From NCBI RefSeq assembly GCF_013409005.1, contig NZ_JACBZO010000001.1:1674001-1738000 (forward strand): a stretch of DNA of 64,000 nt. Direction: 5' to 3'. Positions 55,921 through 64,000 of this stretch are shown piece by piece. The notes below the pieces were generated by a model, which saw only the letters and a program-made list of their open reading frames with translations, was not told where the DNA came from and made no database searches. Made by a program: the position numbers and the translations under genes. The number at the start of each line of letters is the position of its first letter. The stretch's first letter is position 1. The DNA comes from Demequina lutea (GTDB taxonomy: Bacteria > Actinomycetota > Actinomycetes > Actinomycetales > Demequinaceae).

Positions 55921-56787
55921 ATGAGCTCACCACCGTCGACCCCTCGCGGCGCGCCCCTCGAGTCGATCATGATTGCCGCGTTCGAAGGATGGAACGACGC
56001 GGGCAATGGCGCATCGCATGCTCTCGATCACCTTGCAGAGGTCTGGAACGCCCAGGAGTACGGAACCGTCGATCCGGAGGACTACCACGACTTTCAGGTG
56101 AGCAGACCGACGCTCACCCGGTTGCCGGGCGGCGAACGCATCGTGTCGTGGCCGGGAACTGTCGTGTCAACGTGTGCGGCGGCGTCGACTCCTGACAGGC
56201 GCATCTCCCTTGTCAGGGGAATCGAACCCTCGATGCGCTGGCGTCAGTTTTGTGGCGAGATTCTTGACTATGCCGAGGACCTCGAAGTCACCACCCTCAT
56301 CACGTGCGGGGCGCTCTTGGTCGACGTTCCTCACACACGACCGCTGCCCACATTCGTTTCATCGGAGGACGCCCACGCGCGCAGGCTCTACGGTCTCGAA
56401 TCCGCCGACTACGAGGGCCCTACCGGAATCGTCGGTGTGCTCGGGCACGAGGCGGAACTCAGGGGCATCACCGTTCTCTCGATGTGGGTGGGTGTCCCCC
56501 ACTACGTGGCGCATCCGCCGAATCCCAAGGCGACGCTTGCCCTGCTGAACCAACTCGAGCGCTTCATCGGCGCAGGGATTGACCTTGGCGACCTCGTGGA
56601 CGACGCCGAGGCGTGGCAACGGGGCGCGGACGAACTCGCTGAGGAAGACGAGGAGATCGCCGCCCACGTCGCGCAACTCGAATCCGTCATGGACGAGGCG
56701 AGCCTGCCCGAGGCATCGGGAGACGCGATTGCCGCCGAGTTCGAGCAGTTCCTGCGCCGGCGTGAGGGCGGCACCGGAAAGGCTTAG
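55921..56787 (+). CDS. PAC2-family protein
   Basis: A 288-aa protein of the PAC2 family, named after a eukaryotic proteasome-assembly chaperone and widespread in actinobacteria, where its role is unsettled. The N-terminal IMIAAFEGWNDAGNGASHALDHL segment, the DPEDYHDFQVSRP region, LVRGIEPSMRWRQFC and TCGALLVDVPHTRP are typical. The C-terminal 70 residues are strongly acidic and probably helical. The ATG has GGAG 3 nt upstream and TAGGCT 6 nt upstream. It lies a few kilobases from the Pup genes, although no proteasome core is encoded in the window. Confidence 0.9.
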   Translation: MSSPPSTPRGAPLESIMIAAFEGWNDAGNGASHALDHLAEVWNAQEYGTVDPEDYHDFQVSRPTLTRLPGGERIVSWPGTVVSTCAAASTPDRRISLVRGIEPSMRWRQFCGEILDYAEDLEVTTLITCGALLVDVPHTRPLPTFVSSEDAHARRLYGLESADYEGPTGIVGVLGHEAELRGITVLSMWVGVPHYVAHPPNPKATLALLNQLERFIGAGIDLGDLVDDAEAWQRGADELAEEDEEIAAHVAQLESVMDEASLPEASGDAIAAEFEQFLRRREGGTGKA

Positions 56788-56795
56788 CCGTTGGC

Positions 56796-57656
56796 CTAGC
56801 TGGCCGCGATCGTGCCCGTGGCGACGAGCACAATGATGACCGCGGCAAAGACGAGTCGGTAGATCACGAACGGCATGAATGATCGCGTGGTGATGATCTT
56901 CATGAACCAAACGATCACCGCGTAGCCGACCACAAAGGACATGATGGTCGCAATCACGGTGGCCGGAATGCCCGTGCCGCCCGGTGCGGTCAGATCGCTC
57001 ACCTTGGTGACGGCTTCCAATGATGCCGACCCCAGGACCGCGGGAATCGCCAACAGGAACGAGTAGCGTGCTGCGGCCTCGCGAGTAAGTCCGAGCCATC
57101 GGCCCATCGTGATGGTTCCACCCGAGCGCGACACGCCGGGAATGAGAGCACCCGCCTGTGCGAACCCAAGCAGCACGGCATCCTTCGCCCGAAGCGTGCG
57201 AAGTTCTCTGGTGGCAGGCCTCACGCGGTCTACCCAACCGAGAAGCACACCAAAGATGGCTAGCGCCGCGGCAACGATCAGCAGGTTTCGCAAGCTCGAC
57301 TCAATAGCGCTCTTGAAGGGCAGCCCAATAGCGACGATCGGGATCGAGCCGAGGATGACCCACCACCCCAGCTTCGCGTCAGGGTCTCCGGAACCGAAGC
57401 GGGAAGCCCTGTCCTTGCCGTGCTTGCCCAAGAGCGCGGCAACCCACGCACCAATGATCCGCGCGATGTCCTTGCGGAAGTACAGCAACACGGCCGCCTC
57501 GGTGCCAAGTTGGATGATCGCGCTGAACGCGGCGCCCGGGTCGCTGCCGTACGGCAGCAGGGTGCCCACGACCCTAATGTGCGCCGAAGACGACACCGGC
57601 AGAAATTCTGTGAGGCCTTGCACCAGGCCCATGACAACGGCTTCCCACCAGTTCAT
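56796..57656 (-). CDS. uppP: Undecaprenyl-diphosphatase UppP (BacA)
   Basis: Dephosphorylates undecaprenyl diphosphate so that the lipid carrier can be reused for peptidoglycan synthesis; confers bacitracin tolerance when abundant. 286 aa with about eight hydrophobic segments. Signature 1 is GLTEFLPVSSSAHI (about residues 13-26) and signature 2 is PGVSRSGGTITMGRWLG (about 175-191). The ATG at 57656 fits the usual MNWWEAV start, and TATGGT lies 7 nt upstream. It is convergent with the PAC2 gene, 8 nt apart. Confidence 0.95.
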   Translation of the reverse strand: MNWWEAVVMGLVQGLTEFLPVSSSAHIRVVGTLLPYGSDPGAAFSAIIQLGTEAAVLLYFRKDIARIIGAWVAALLGKHGKDRASRFGSGDPDAKLGWWVILGSIPIVAIGLPFKSAIESSLRNLLIVAAALAIFGVLLGWVDRVRPATRELRTLRAKDAVLLGFAQAGALIPGVSRSGGTITMGRWLGLTREAAARYSFLLAIPAVLGSASLEAVTKVSDLTAPGGTGIPATVIATIMSFVVGYAVIVWFMKIITTRSFMPFVIYRLVFAAVIIVLVATGTIAAS

Positions 57657-57663
57657 GTGGACC

Positions 57664-57669
57664 ACCATA
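57664..57669 (-). promoter_or_regulatory. uppP -10 box (leaderless type)
   Basis: TATGGT on the minus strand, 7 nt before the ATG at 57656. It supports that start over upstream in-frame codons. Confidence 0.4.
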
Positions 57670-57708
57670 ACGCCCGCGCGCCGCACTTCTGGACGGCTCG
57701 CGCCCGGG

Positions 57709-57714
57709 TAGGTT
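57709..57714 (+). promoter_or_regulatory. Aldo/keto reductase -10 box (leaderless type)
   Basis: TAGGTT lies exactly 7 nt before the ATG at 57722. Confidence 0.42.
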
Positions 57715-57721
57715 CGCTCGC

Positions 57722-58684
57722 ATGCAGGTACGACGCCTAGGCGCACGCGGAGCGGAGGTCTCACGGCTGGCGCTTGGCACCATGACGTGGTCGAGGGACA
57801 CGTCCGTTGATGAGGCCTCGCGCCTGCTTGGCGCCTTTGTCGACGCGGGCGGAACCTTGATCGACACCGCCGCTACCTACGCGGATGGCGGCTCGGAGCG
57901 CGTCATCGGCTCCCTCTTGGGCGGCTCCTTCTCCCGGTCCGAGGTTCAGCTGTGCACCAAAGCCGGAGTGCGCAGGACGCCCGAGGGCGGCGTGATCGAT
58001 GCGTCGCGTGGAGCCCTGCTCGACACACTCGACGCCTCGCTCGCCCGCCTGGGGACCGACCACGTCGACGTATGGCTGGTTCATGCTTTCGACCCCCTCA
58101 CTCCGCTCGAGGAGACGATGCACGCCCTCGAGGTCGCCCTCACCACGGGAAGAGCCCGCCACGTGGGTGTGTCGAACTTTCCCGGCTGGGCGATGGCACG
58201 AGCGGCCACACTCGCCCGAGCGGGCGTCGGCCCCGCGGTCACTCAAGTCGAGTATTCCCTACTAGAACGTGGAATCGAACGCGAGGTTGTGCCAGCGGCG
58301 AAGGCTCTTGGCATGGGAATACTCGCGTGGTCGCCGCTTGGCAGGGGCGTACTGACCGGCAAGTACGCTCACGCGATTCCCGCCGACTCGCGGGCCGCGT
58401 CGGATCACTTGGCTGGCTTTGTCGAGCCGTATCTCAACCCGCGCGCCGCGGCGATCGTGGCCGCGCTGTCGACGGCATCGGAGGGCTTGGGGCGCTCCCC
58501 ACACGAGGTTGCCCTCGCGTGGGTAAGAGATGCACCGGGCGTTGCATCTGCGATTGTCGGCGCGCGTTCAGCGGAACAATTGGCGCCGAGCCTCGCTGCC
58601 GAGGACCTCGTCCTCCCGGATCAGATTCGCTCCGCACTCGACGATGTCACACAACCGCAGATTGGATACCCAGAGCACCGCTAG
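57722..58684 (+). CDS. Aldo/keto reductase
   Basis: A 320-aa NADPH-dependent oxidoreductase with a TIM-barrel fold. The catalytic tetrad is visible: Asp in TLIDTAATYADG, Tyr in the same segment, Lys in LCTKAG near residue 79 and His in WLVHAFDP near 120. ILAWSPLGRGVLTGKY near 200 and VASAIVGARSAEQL near 280 are typical of the YajO/Tas-like group. The carbonyl substrate cannot be inferred. Its start lies on the opposite strand from uppP, 65 nt away. Confidence 0.92.
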   Translation: MQVRRLGARGAEVSRLALGTMTWSRDTSVDEASRLLGAFVDAGGTLIDTAATYADGGSERVIGSLLGGSFSRSEVQLCTKAGVRRTPEGGVIDASRGALLDTLDASLARLGTDHVDVWLVHAFDPLTPLEETMHALEVALTTGRARHVGVSNFPGWAMARAATLARAGVGPAVTQVEYSLLERGIEREVVPAAKALGMGILAWSPLGRGVLTGKYAHAIPADSRAASDHLAGFVEPYLNPRAAAIVAALSTASEGLGRSPHEVALAWVRDAPGVASAIVGARSAEQLAPSLAAEDLVLPDQIRSALDDVTQPQIGYPEHR

Positions 58685-58719
58685 ATGGCAAACGAATAAA
58701 GGGAGGTAGTGGCCATGCG

Positions 58720-59127
<408 letters not shown>

Positions 59128-59169
59128 AGGCAAGACGTTACTCCGACAACAGGGTGAGACGGGAGCAAA

Positions 59170-59427
59170 ATGACTGACTCGGTGCGCATCGCGGCTGGCC
59201 ACGTGATCAATCCACGCATGGAACGCGCCGAAGCGCGTTCGCACACTCAGTGGCGAGTGGTCGACGTTCCTCGATCGATCACCCGCGCGGAGACCACGCA
59301 AATCCTTGCCGAACAGGCCGAATATGGCCGTTGGGAGTTGGCAAGGAGCCTGGTCTACGTCGGCGGTGCACGCAGGGTTTGGCTACGCAGACGTGCCATG
59401 CGCGTCGAGCGCACTGACGCCGCCTGA
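59170..59427 (+). CDS. DUF5703 family protein
   Basis: An 85-aa protein. The family core is the C-terminal half: VVDVPRSITRAETTQILAE, EYGRWELARSLVY and RRVWLRRRAMRVER, a compact basic domain found across actinobacteria, of unknown function. GGGAG lies 5 nt before the ATG. It is divergent from the acidic repeat protein and convergent with the M20 peptidase. Confidence 0.8.
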   Translation: MTDSVRIAAGHVINPRMERAEARSHTQWRVVDVPRSITRAETTQILAEQAEYGRWELARSLVYVGGARRVWLRRRAMRVERTDAA

Positions 59428-59456
59428 CAAGCCTGCTGGCTCTACGACGCGCGCGA

Positions 59457-60755
59457 CTAGCAATCGAGCAGGAACTGCTCCATCACGTCGGTCCCTACCT
59501 CGAGGCTCTCGATAGGCACACGCTCGTCAATTCCGTGGAAAAGCGCCGAGAAGTCGAGCCCGGCAGGCAATTTGAGCGGTGCGAAGCCGTAACCCGCGAT
59601 ACCAATCGACGCCAGGTGCTTGTTGTCGGTGCCGCCCATCATCATGTACGGCAGCACCGCCGCTTCCGGGTCGGCCGTGTGCAGCGCCGCGATCATCTTG
59701 TCGACGAGAGGCACCGCAAAGGGCAAATCCATGGCCCGCTCCGTGATGTAGGACTCCACCTTCACGTGGGTGCCCGCCAGCTCCTCGATCGTCCGTAATA
59801 CCTGCTCCTGTTGCCCCGGAAGGAAGCGCGTGTCGACAAAGCCGACCGCCGAGTCCGGGATGACATTGACCTTGTACCCGGCTTCGAACATCGTCGGATT
59901 TGAGGTATTCCTTACGGACGCCCCGATCATTCCGCTCACCGGACCGCAACCGGCGATGATCTCCGCCACCCGTTCCTCCGTCACCTCGTATTCGAGCCCC
60001 AAGAGCTCGGCGGCGCCCCGCAGCAGCGTGTCAACGGTGGGCGACACGTCGAGCGGCCAGTCGTGAGCCCCGATGCGCGCCATCGCCCCCGCGAGATGCG
60101 CCACCGCGTTGTCGCGGTGCACCAGCGATCCGTGTCCTTGCACCCCGTTGCTGACGAGCCGGAGCCATTGAATGCCCTTCTCGGCCGTCTGGATAAGGTA
60201 GGTGCGCTTGTCACCAATCTGGATCGAGAAGCCCCCGACCTCACTAATTGCCTCCGTGGCACCCCTGAAGTCTTCCGGATGCTCCTTGACCATCCACTTC
60301 GCTCCGCGACCTCCGCCATGCTCCTCGTCGGCGAAGAACGCGAGAACGATGTCCCTCGCGGGCTTGCGGCCCAATGCGATGAGGCGACGCGTGGCCTCGA
60401 GGTAGATTGCGTCGACTCCCTTCATATCGACGGCGCCCCTTCCCCAGATCATTCCCTCCTTGACTTCGGCGGCGAAGGGGTCGACGGACCAGTCCTCCGC
60501 AAAGGCCGGCACAACATCCAAATGGCCGTGGACTACCAACGGCGGACGCGTGCGGTCCGTGCCTTCCCACAGCGCCGTGAGGCTCGCGCGCCCCGGCTGG
60601 GACTCACGAATGACCGGGTCCAGTCCGAGGTCCGACAGGAACGCGGCCACGTACTCTGCGGCAAGCCGTTCTCCGGGTCCATCCTGGTCACCATAGTTCG
60701 AGGTATCGATGCGAATGAGGTCCTGGGCGATCGAGGTCACGGTCACGTTTGACAT
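59457..60755 (-). CDS. M20-family metallopeptidase
   Basis: A 432-aa dizinc hydrolase of the ArgE/DapE/CPG2 group (M20). The metal ligands are in VVHGHLDVVP (about residues 75-84), GRGAVDMKG (about 105), ADEEHGGGRG (about 143, catalytic Glu and ligand Glu) and LFHGIDERVP near 410. A dimerisation (lid) domain lies at about 200-310. Sequence alone cannot choose between dipeptidase and N-acyl amino acid hydrolase activity. TAGCCT lies 6 nt before the ATG. Confidence 0.92.
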   Translation of the reverse strand: MSNVTVTSIAQDLIRIDTSNYGDQDGPGERLAAEYVAAFLSDLGLDPVIRESQPGRASLTALWEGTDRTRPPLVVHGHLDVVPAFAEDWSVDPFAAEVKEGMIWGRGAVDMKGVDAIYLEATRRLIALGRKPARDIVLAFFADEEHGGGRGAKWMVKEHPEDFRGATEAISEVGGFSIQIGDKRTYLIQTAEKGIQWLRLVSNGVQGHGSLVHRDNAVAHLAGAMARIGAHDWPLDVSPTVDTLLRGAAELLGLEYEVTEERVAEIIAGCGPVSGMIGASVRNTSNPTMFEAGYKVNVIPDSAVGFVDTRFLPGQQEQVLRTIEELAGTHVKVESYITERAMDLPFAVPLVDKMIAALHTADPEAAVLPYMMMGGTDNKHLASIGIAGYGFAPLKLPAGLDFSALFHGIDERVPIESLEVGTDVMEQFLLDC

Positions 60756-60887
60756 CCCCCAAGGCTACCTCCGTAGACACGCCTCACACTGGCCAAGCGA
60801 CCCCCCTCGAACGGACGGAGGGTGAGGCAGCGAGCACAGCAACAACCGACACTCCGAAGTCACTCGGGGCAAGGGGCGTTCCGATCC

Positions 60888-62192
60888 ATGAGGATGGCTC
60901 TCGTGTTCATCAACCATGCTGGCGCGCGCGCAGCCGCGATCCGTCAATGGATGTCCGCGCCGGTCGGGGCGCGACCCTCATGGCGATGGGCGGTCCTAGT
61001 CGCGATGGCCGTGAGCCTGTGCTTTGCGGTGGCGCAACACTTTGCGACCGCATCTGTGCAAGACGCAGGGCTTCAGCCCGACGGCGGCGCGTGGCCAGAC
61101 CCTTCAGCGAGGTATGGAGACTTCGCCCTGTTTGTCCGAGCGGGGCATGCGATCCTCTCGGGCGATCTGGGCCACGCGTACGACGCCGCTACCGTGCAGA
61201 CCGGCCCGCTCGCACTGATGTGGGCCGGCCTATTTGCGCTTACTCTGCACGTGTTCCACGCGACGTCGAGCGTCGGCTATGCGGTATCCGCGATTGCCAT
61301 GCTGGCGCCGACCTTTTACGCCGTGCCGCTCTGGGCGTCCCGCCACACCCCCCCAAGATGGCTCTACGCGGTCGCAAGCGGCGCGTTGGTCGTGCTTCTC
61401 ATCCCCTGGCAGCTCTCGGACCTGATCGTGTATCAGCATCCAACGTACCTTTGGGTCCCTGCGCTGTGGTTGATTGCCGCAGGTTTCGCGCGCCAAGACC
61501 GTCCTGTGATCACGGCGTTGCTGCTCGGCACCGCGTGCGGTCTGGAAACCTGGGCCGTGCTCGCCGTGCCGGTACTCCTGCTGGCGCTTCCGTCGTGGCG
61601 CTCGCGGGTCCGAGCGGGCGGCATCTCGTTCGTAGCGACCGCCGCCGTGTGGGCTCCCTTCGTTTTCAGCGGCCAGTTTCGGATGTTCGACATGACGTGG
61701 CCCAACACCATTCGCACACCAATTGAGGCCCTGTTGGGCGATCCAACCACAATCACCTGGCAGACCCGATTGGTGCAGGCTACGGTGATTGTCGCAGCGA
61801 GCATCGCCGCGTGGTTCTTCGGCCGAGGTGTCACAGATGCCGCCACTGTGGCTGTTGCCGTCGTGGCTTGGTCGCGGGTGATCACCGACGCGCAGACGTA
61901 CCCCTATTACCGGCTACCGCTCTTCGCAACGACCGCGGCCATCGTGCTCGCCGCCTCCGCGCACTTCTTGCGCACCCGGGATCGACGAGCCCTCCCGGCA
62001 CTCGGTGTCAGCGGAGCGATGATTTCGTTGACTCAGGCAGAAGTCCTCCCTGGCCCGATGCTCGCAGGCACGGTGCTCCATGTCACGGCCCTGACCGCGC
62101 TGGCGGCATCCGCACGCGCCATCCCCGACGCGCCATCGGCCGCCATCGGCAGGAGTCCGAGTCCAGATAGGGAGCCCGAGCTACCGGCCTAG
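60888..62192 (+). CDS. Polytopic membrane protein, possible GT-C-type glycosyltransferase
   Basis: A 434-aa protein with about ten hydrophobic segments. RYGDFALFVRAGHAILSGDLGHAYD (split around residues 75-100) resembles the first-loop motif of GT87/DUF2029-type enzymes, where an Asp after the first membrane helix is catalytic. These transfer mannose or arabinose from polyprenyl phosphates in the actinobacterial envelope. The match is partial, so the call is tentative. The start is uncertain: the ATG at 60888 puts a plausible basic N-terminus before the first helix; no ribosome-binding site or -10 box decides it. It is convergent with another GT-C-like protein. Confidence 0.6.
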   Translation: MRMALVFINHAGARAAAIRQWMSAPVGARPSWRWAVLVAMAVSLCFAVAQHFATASVQDAGLQPDGGAWPDPSARYGDFALFVRAGHAILSGDLGHAYDAATVQTGPLALMWAGLFALTLHVFHATSSVGYAVSAIAMLAPTFYAVPLWASRHTPPRWLYAVASGALVVLLIPWQLSDLIVYQHPTYLWVPALWLIAAGFARQDRPVITALLLGTACGLETWAVLAVPVLLLALPSWRSRVRAGGISFVATAAVWAPFVFSGQFRMFDMTWPNTIRTPIEALLGDPTTITWQTRLVQATVIVAASIAAWFFGRGVTDAATVAVAVVAWSRVITDAQTYPYYRLPLFATTAAIVLAASAHFLRTRDRRALPALGVSGAMISLTQAEVLPGPMLAGTVLHVTALTALAASARAIPDAPSAAIGRSPSPDREPELPA

Positions 62193-62224
62193 ATGCGCGC
62201 CAGTACCAGCGCCTTTGGCTCCCG

Positions 62225-63628
62225 TCAGGACCTCTGGATACCCGCCGCGATCACGATCACGATGACGACGAGGCCGGACACCGTCACCAGGTAGATCAAC
62301 CTTCGGTAGCCCGCCTGGATGGCCGCCATCACCAAGCATGCAATGGCGCCGGGGATCAAGGCGAGTCCATAGCGCCCCGTGGGGTCGGGGAAGTACTGCG
62401 GCACCGTCGAGTTCGTGTACGCCTGAATCTGCACGGCCAATGGGTACAGCACGGCTCCTGTACCGAGCAGCCAACCGAGTGATCTGCGCGCCGGATCCTT
62501 CGCAAAGGCGACCACGGTGGCCATCATCGCCCCGATGACCAGGACGTTGAGCAATCGAGTCCACGCCACCAACGCCGCCACATTCAGCGGCGGTTGTATG
62601 TAGTAGTCAGACGCGAGATTGAAACCAATAAATAGCGTCTCGATCCACTCGGAGCCGGGCAACCCAAGCACTGTGCGCGTGTTAATCCCGATGAGGGGGT
62701 TGACCCAGGACATGTCCCCTCTCGGCGCCTGGAACAGCACCCACGCGACGTAAGGGATGAGGATCGACGCCGCCACGGCGAAGGGAAGTATCCAATGGGC
62801 CCTCCTCAGACCCTTGAACCCGTGATCACGAAGCGCCCTTGCGATTGCCAAGACAGCCAAGGCCACGAACGGGATCGTGTTGATGAACTTCAGCGTCCCG
62901 ACAAGGCCGGTGAGCACCACGGGAAGCACCCAGTCGTGGTCATCCTCAAGAAAAATCTTCGCCGCGAGCCACAACGCAAGGGCACCGCCGAGTGCTGCGG
63001 TGGCGTCTGGGTTGATGGTGGTCGAGGCGTGGAGAACCCTGGGAAACGACACGAGAAGCAGGGGTGCCACCATCGCGATCGCCGGGTCGACCTTCCATCG
63101 GCGCAAGGCGACGTAGAGCATGAACATGCCCGCGGTGAGCCACAATATTCCAGTGAGCCTTCCGGCCTCAACAAAATTGAGAGGCGTCACCGCCGAGACT
63201 GCCCGAGCGGGAAATCCCACCGTGACGTAGTACAGCGGAGGGTGTGAGAAGTTGTACTGGTCTGCGTTGTACGGGAAGAGCCAGGGCCATGGTTCGGCGC
63301 CACACAGAGGCAGGGAATACCGCTCTTCGCCCATGCAGGCCCAAATGGAGCGGATCTCGGGTGCGATGACATCGCCCTTTGCGGGGATGTGGCCGTGGGC
63401 GATTTGATAGGCGAAGTCCGCATGAGTCGGCTCGTCGATTCGTGACATCGCTTGGCCGCCGCCAAAGATCACGGGAATCACAATGGCGGTCGCTATAGCC
63501 AAGTAAATCAGCGCCAGGATGGTGCGGCTGCGTGTCGAGTCGTCAAACCGTGCCGCTAGCGACTCCAGGCGAAGAATGACTCGGCCGTGGATCCACTCGC
63601 GGACCTCTAGACGGCTCTCGGTTGCCAC
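62225..63628 (-). CDS. DUF2142-like polytopic membrane protein (GT-C fold)
   Basis: A 467-aa membrane protein with about eleven hydrophobic segments. MSRIDEPTHADFAYQIAHGHIPA (split around residues 61-83) after the first helix and the PPLYYVTVGF motif near 130 match DUF2142/GT-C-type glycosyltransferases, where the Asp-Glu pair is part of the active site. Such proteins glycosylate cell-wall polymers. The GTG start has GGGGAGG 4 nt upstream, and TAACGT lies at 63644-63649. It stands convergent with the preceding gene, 32 nt apart. Confidence 0.7.
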   Translation of the reverse strand: MATESRLEVREWIHGRVILRLESLAARFDDSTRSRTILALIYLAIATAIVIPVIFGGGQAMSRIDEPTHADFAYQIAHGHIPAKGDVIAPEIRSIWACMGEERYSLPLCGAEPWPWLFPYNADQYNFSHPPLYYVTVGFPARAVSAVTPLNFVEAGRLTGILWLTAGMFMLYVALRRWKVDPAIAMVAPLLLVSFPRVLHASTTINPDATAALGGALALWLAAKIFLEDDHDWVLPVVLTGLVGTLKFINTIPFVALAVLAIARALRDHGFKGLRRAHWILPFAVAASILIPYVAWVLFQAPRGDMSWVNPLIGINTRTVLGLPGSEWIETLFIGFNLASDYYIQPPLNVAALVAWTRLLNVLVIGAMMATVVAFAKDPARRSLGWLLGTGAVLYPLAVQIQAYTNSTVPQYFPDPTGRYGLALIPGAIACLVMAAIQAGYRRLIYLVTVSGLVVIVIVIAAGIQRS

Positions 63629-63697
63629 ACTGCCTCCCCGGTCACGTTATTGCGTTTGCGCCTGCCGCGCCACAGGGAATGCATTGATCAACTTCGG

Positions 63698-63781
63698 TGT
63701 CCGAGGGGGGACTTGAACCCCCACGCCCTTTCGGGCACTAGCACCTCAAGCTAGCGCGTCTGCCAATTCCGCCACCCGGAC
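63698..63781 (-). tRNA. tRNA-Leu (anticodon GAG)
   Basis: An 84-nt tRNA. The 7-bp acceptor stem (GTCCGGG with CTCGGAC, one G-T pair), the anticodon stem CTAGC with GCTAG around loop TTGAGGT (anticodon GAG), the long variable arm TGCCCGAAAGGGCG and the T arm with TTCAAGT identify tRNA-Leu. CCA is not encoded. Confidence 0.95.
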
Positions 63782-64000
63782 GAGTGGTCTCGGAAGCCGT
63801 GGTGGGCTCCCGAGCGCGAGCGCAATGCTAGCACGATGGATCGGCACTTTCCGAACGTTGATGCACGTCCCAAGGCTCTCCCTACGGCCTCGGATCGGAC
63901 CCACCTGGCCTCCCGCCGCCCTTGGCGCGAGAGCGCCCACGGACCAAAGGCCCCGCGCGCACGGCCCCACTTGCCTTACCGTCACATTAGGCGTCACCGT
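63782..64000. other. 219-bp right edge without a recognised gene
   Basis: Upstream of tRNA-Leu(GAG). It holds a TAGCAT hexamer on the minus strand (63825-63830) that could be the tRNA -10 box, 43 nt from the tRNA 5' end. No protein gene is seen. Confidence 0.35.

Overview
The window is a gene-dense stretch of the chromosome of a high-GC Gram-positive bacterium, an actinobacterium. The evidence is a Pup ligase/depupylase/ARC locus, a MurT/GatD pair, an ANTAR response regulator, an HGxxPAAW-like protein, DUF5703 and PAC2 proteins, a LexA box of the TCGAAC-N4-GTTCGA type, GTG starts, and many leaderless-type promoters. The gene set resembles the Micrococcales, perhaps Demequina or a relative, but that placement is an inference. 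There is no rRNA, CRISPR array, prophage or intact insertion sequence. Two tRNA-Leu genes are present.

Region 1 (1-13.2 kb) holds excision repair and core metabolism: uvrC (partial), uvrA under a LexA box, a YciI-like gene, terC, uvrB, coaE, rpsA, pfkA and polA. Region 2 (13.2-20 kb) holds a hotdog thioesterase, a branched-chain amino acid ABC transporter (two permeases and two ATPases) with its binding-protein gene convergent to it, a small decayed mobile-element footprint between them, and a PdtaR-type response regulator divergent from tRNA-Leu(CAA). Region 3 (20-29 kb) holds gatD/murT for peptidoglycan amidation, a metal-transport P-type ATPase fused to a hemerythrin domain, a YrhK-like protein, methylglyoxal synthase, sucrose phosphorylase and pyruvate kinase.

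Region 4 (29-53 kb) is a long run of minus-strand genes. In transcription order it reads trmI, arc, dop, pup, pafA, an FKBP lipoprotein, hisF, two ABC half-exporters, hisI, trpE, three small membrane proteins, trpC, trpB, trpA, lgt, gltB, gltD, pyk. Many junctions are 1-8 nt overlaps, so translational coupling is likely. The Pup locus has no 20S proteasome genes: pup is followed 6 nt later by pafA.

Region 5 (53-64 kb) holds a site-2-type protease, a RecB-like nuclease, a HAD phosphatase divergent from a PAC2 protein, uppP, an aldo/keto reductase, an acidic SDD-repeat protein, DUF5703, an M20 peptidase, two polytopic GT-C-like membrane proteins and tRNA-Leu(GAG).

One pattern runs through the whole window. 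At about nineteen transcription-unit heads a TANNNT-like -10 hexamer sits exactly 6 or 7 nt before the ATG/GTG, often with no Shine-Dalgarno sequence. This predicts leaderless mRNAs and was used here to choose start codons. Some of these -10 boxes are built from the stop codon of the preceding gene, and two pairs of divergent genes share overlapping -10 boxes.
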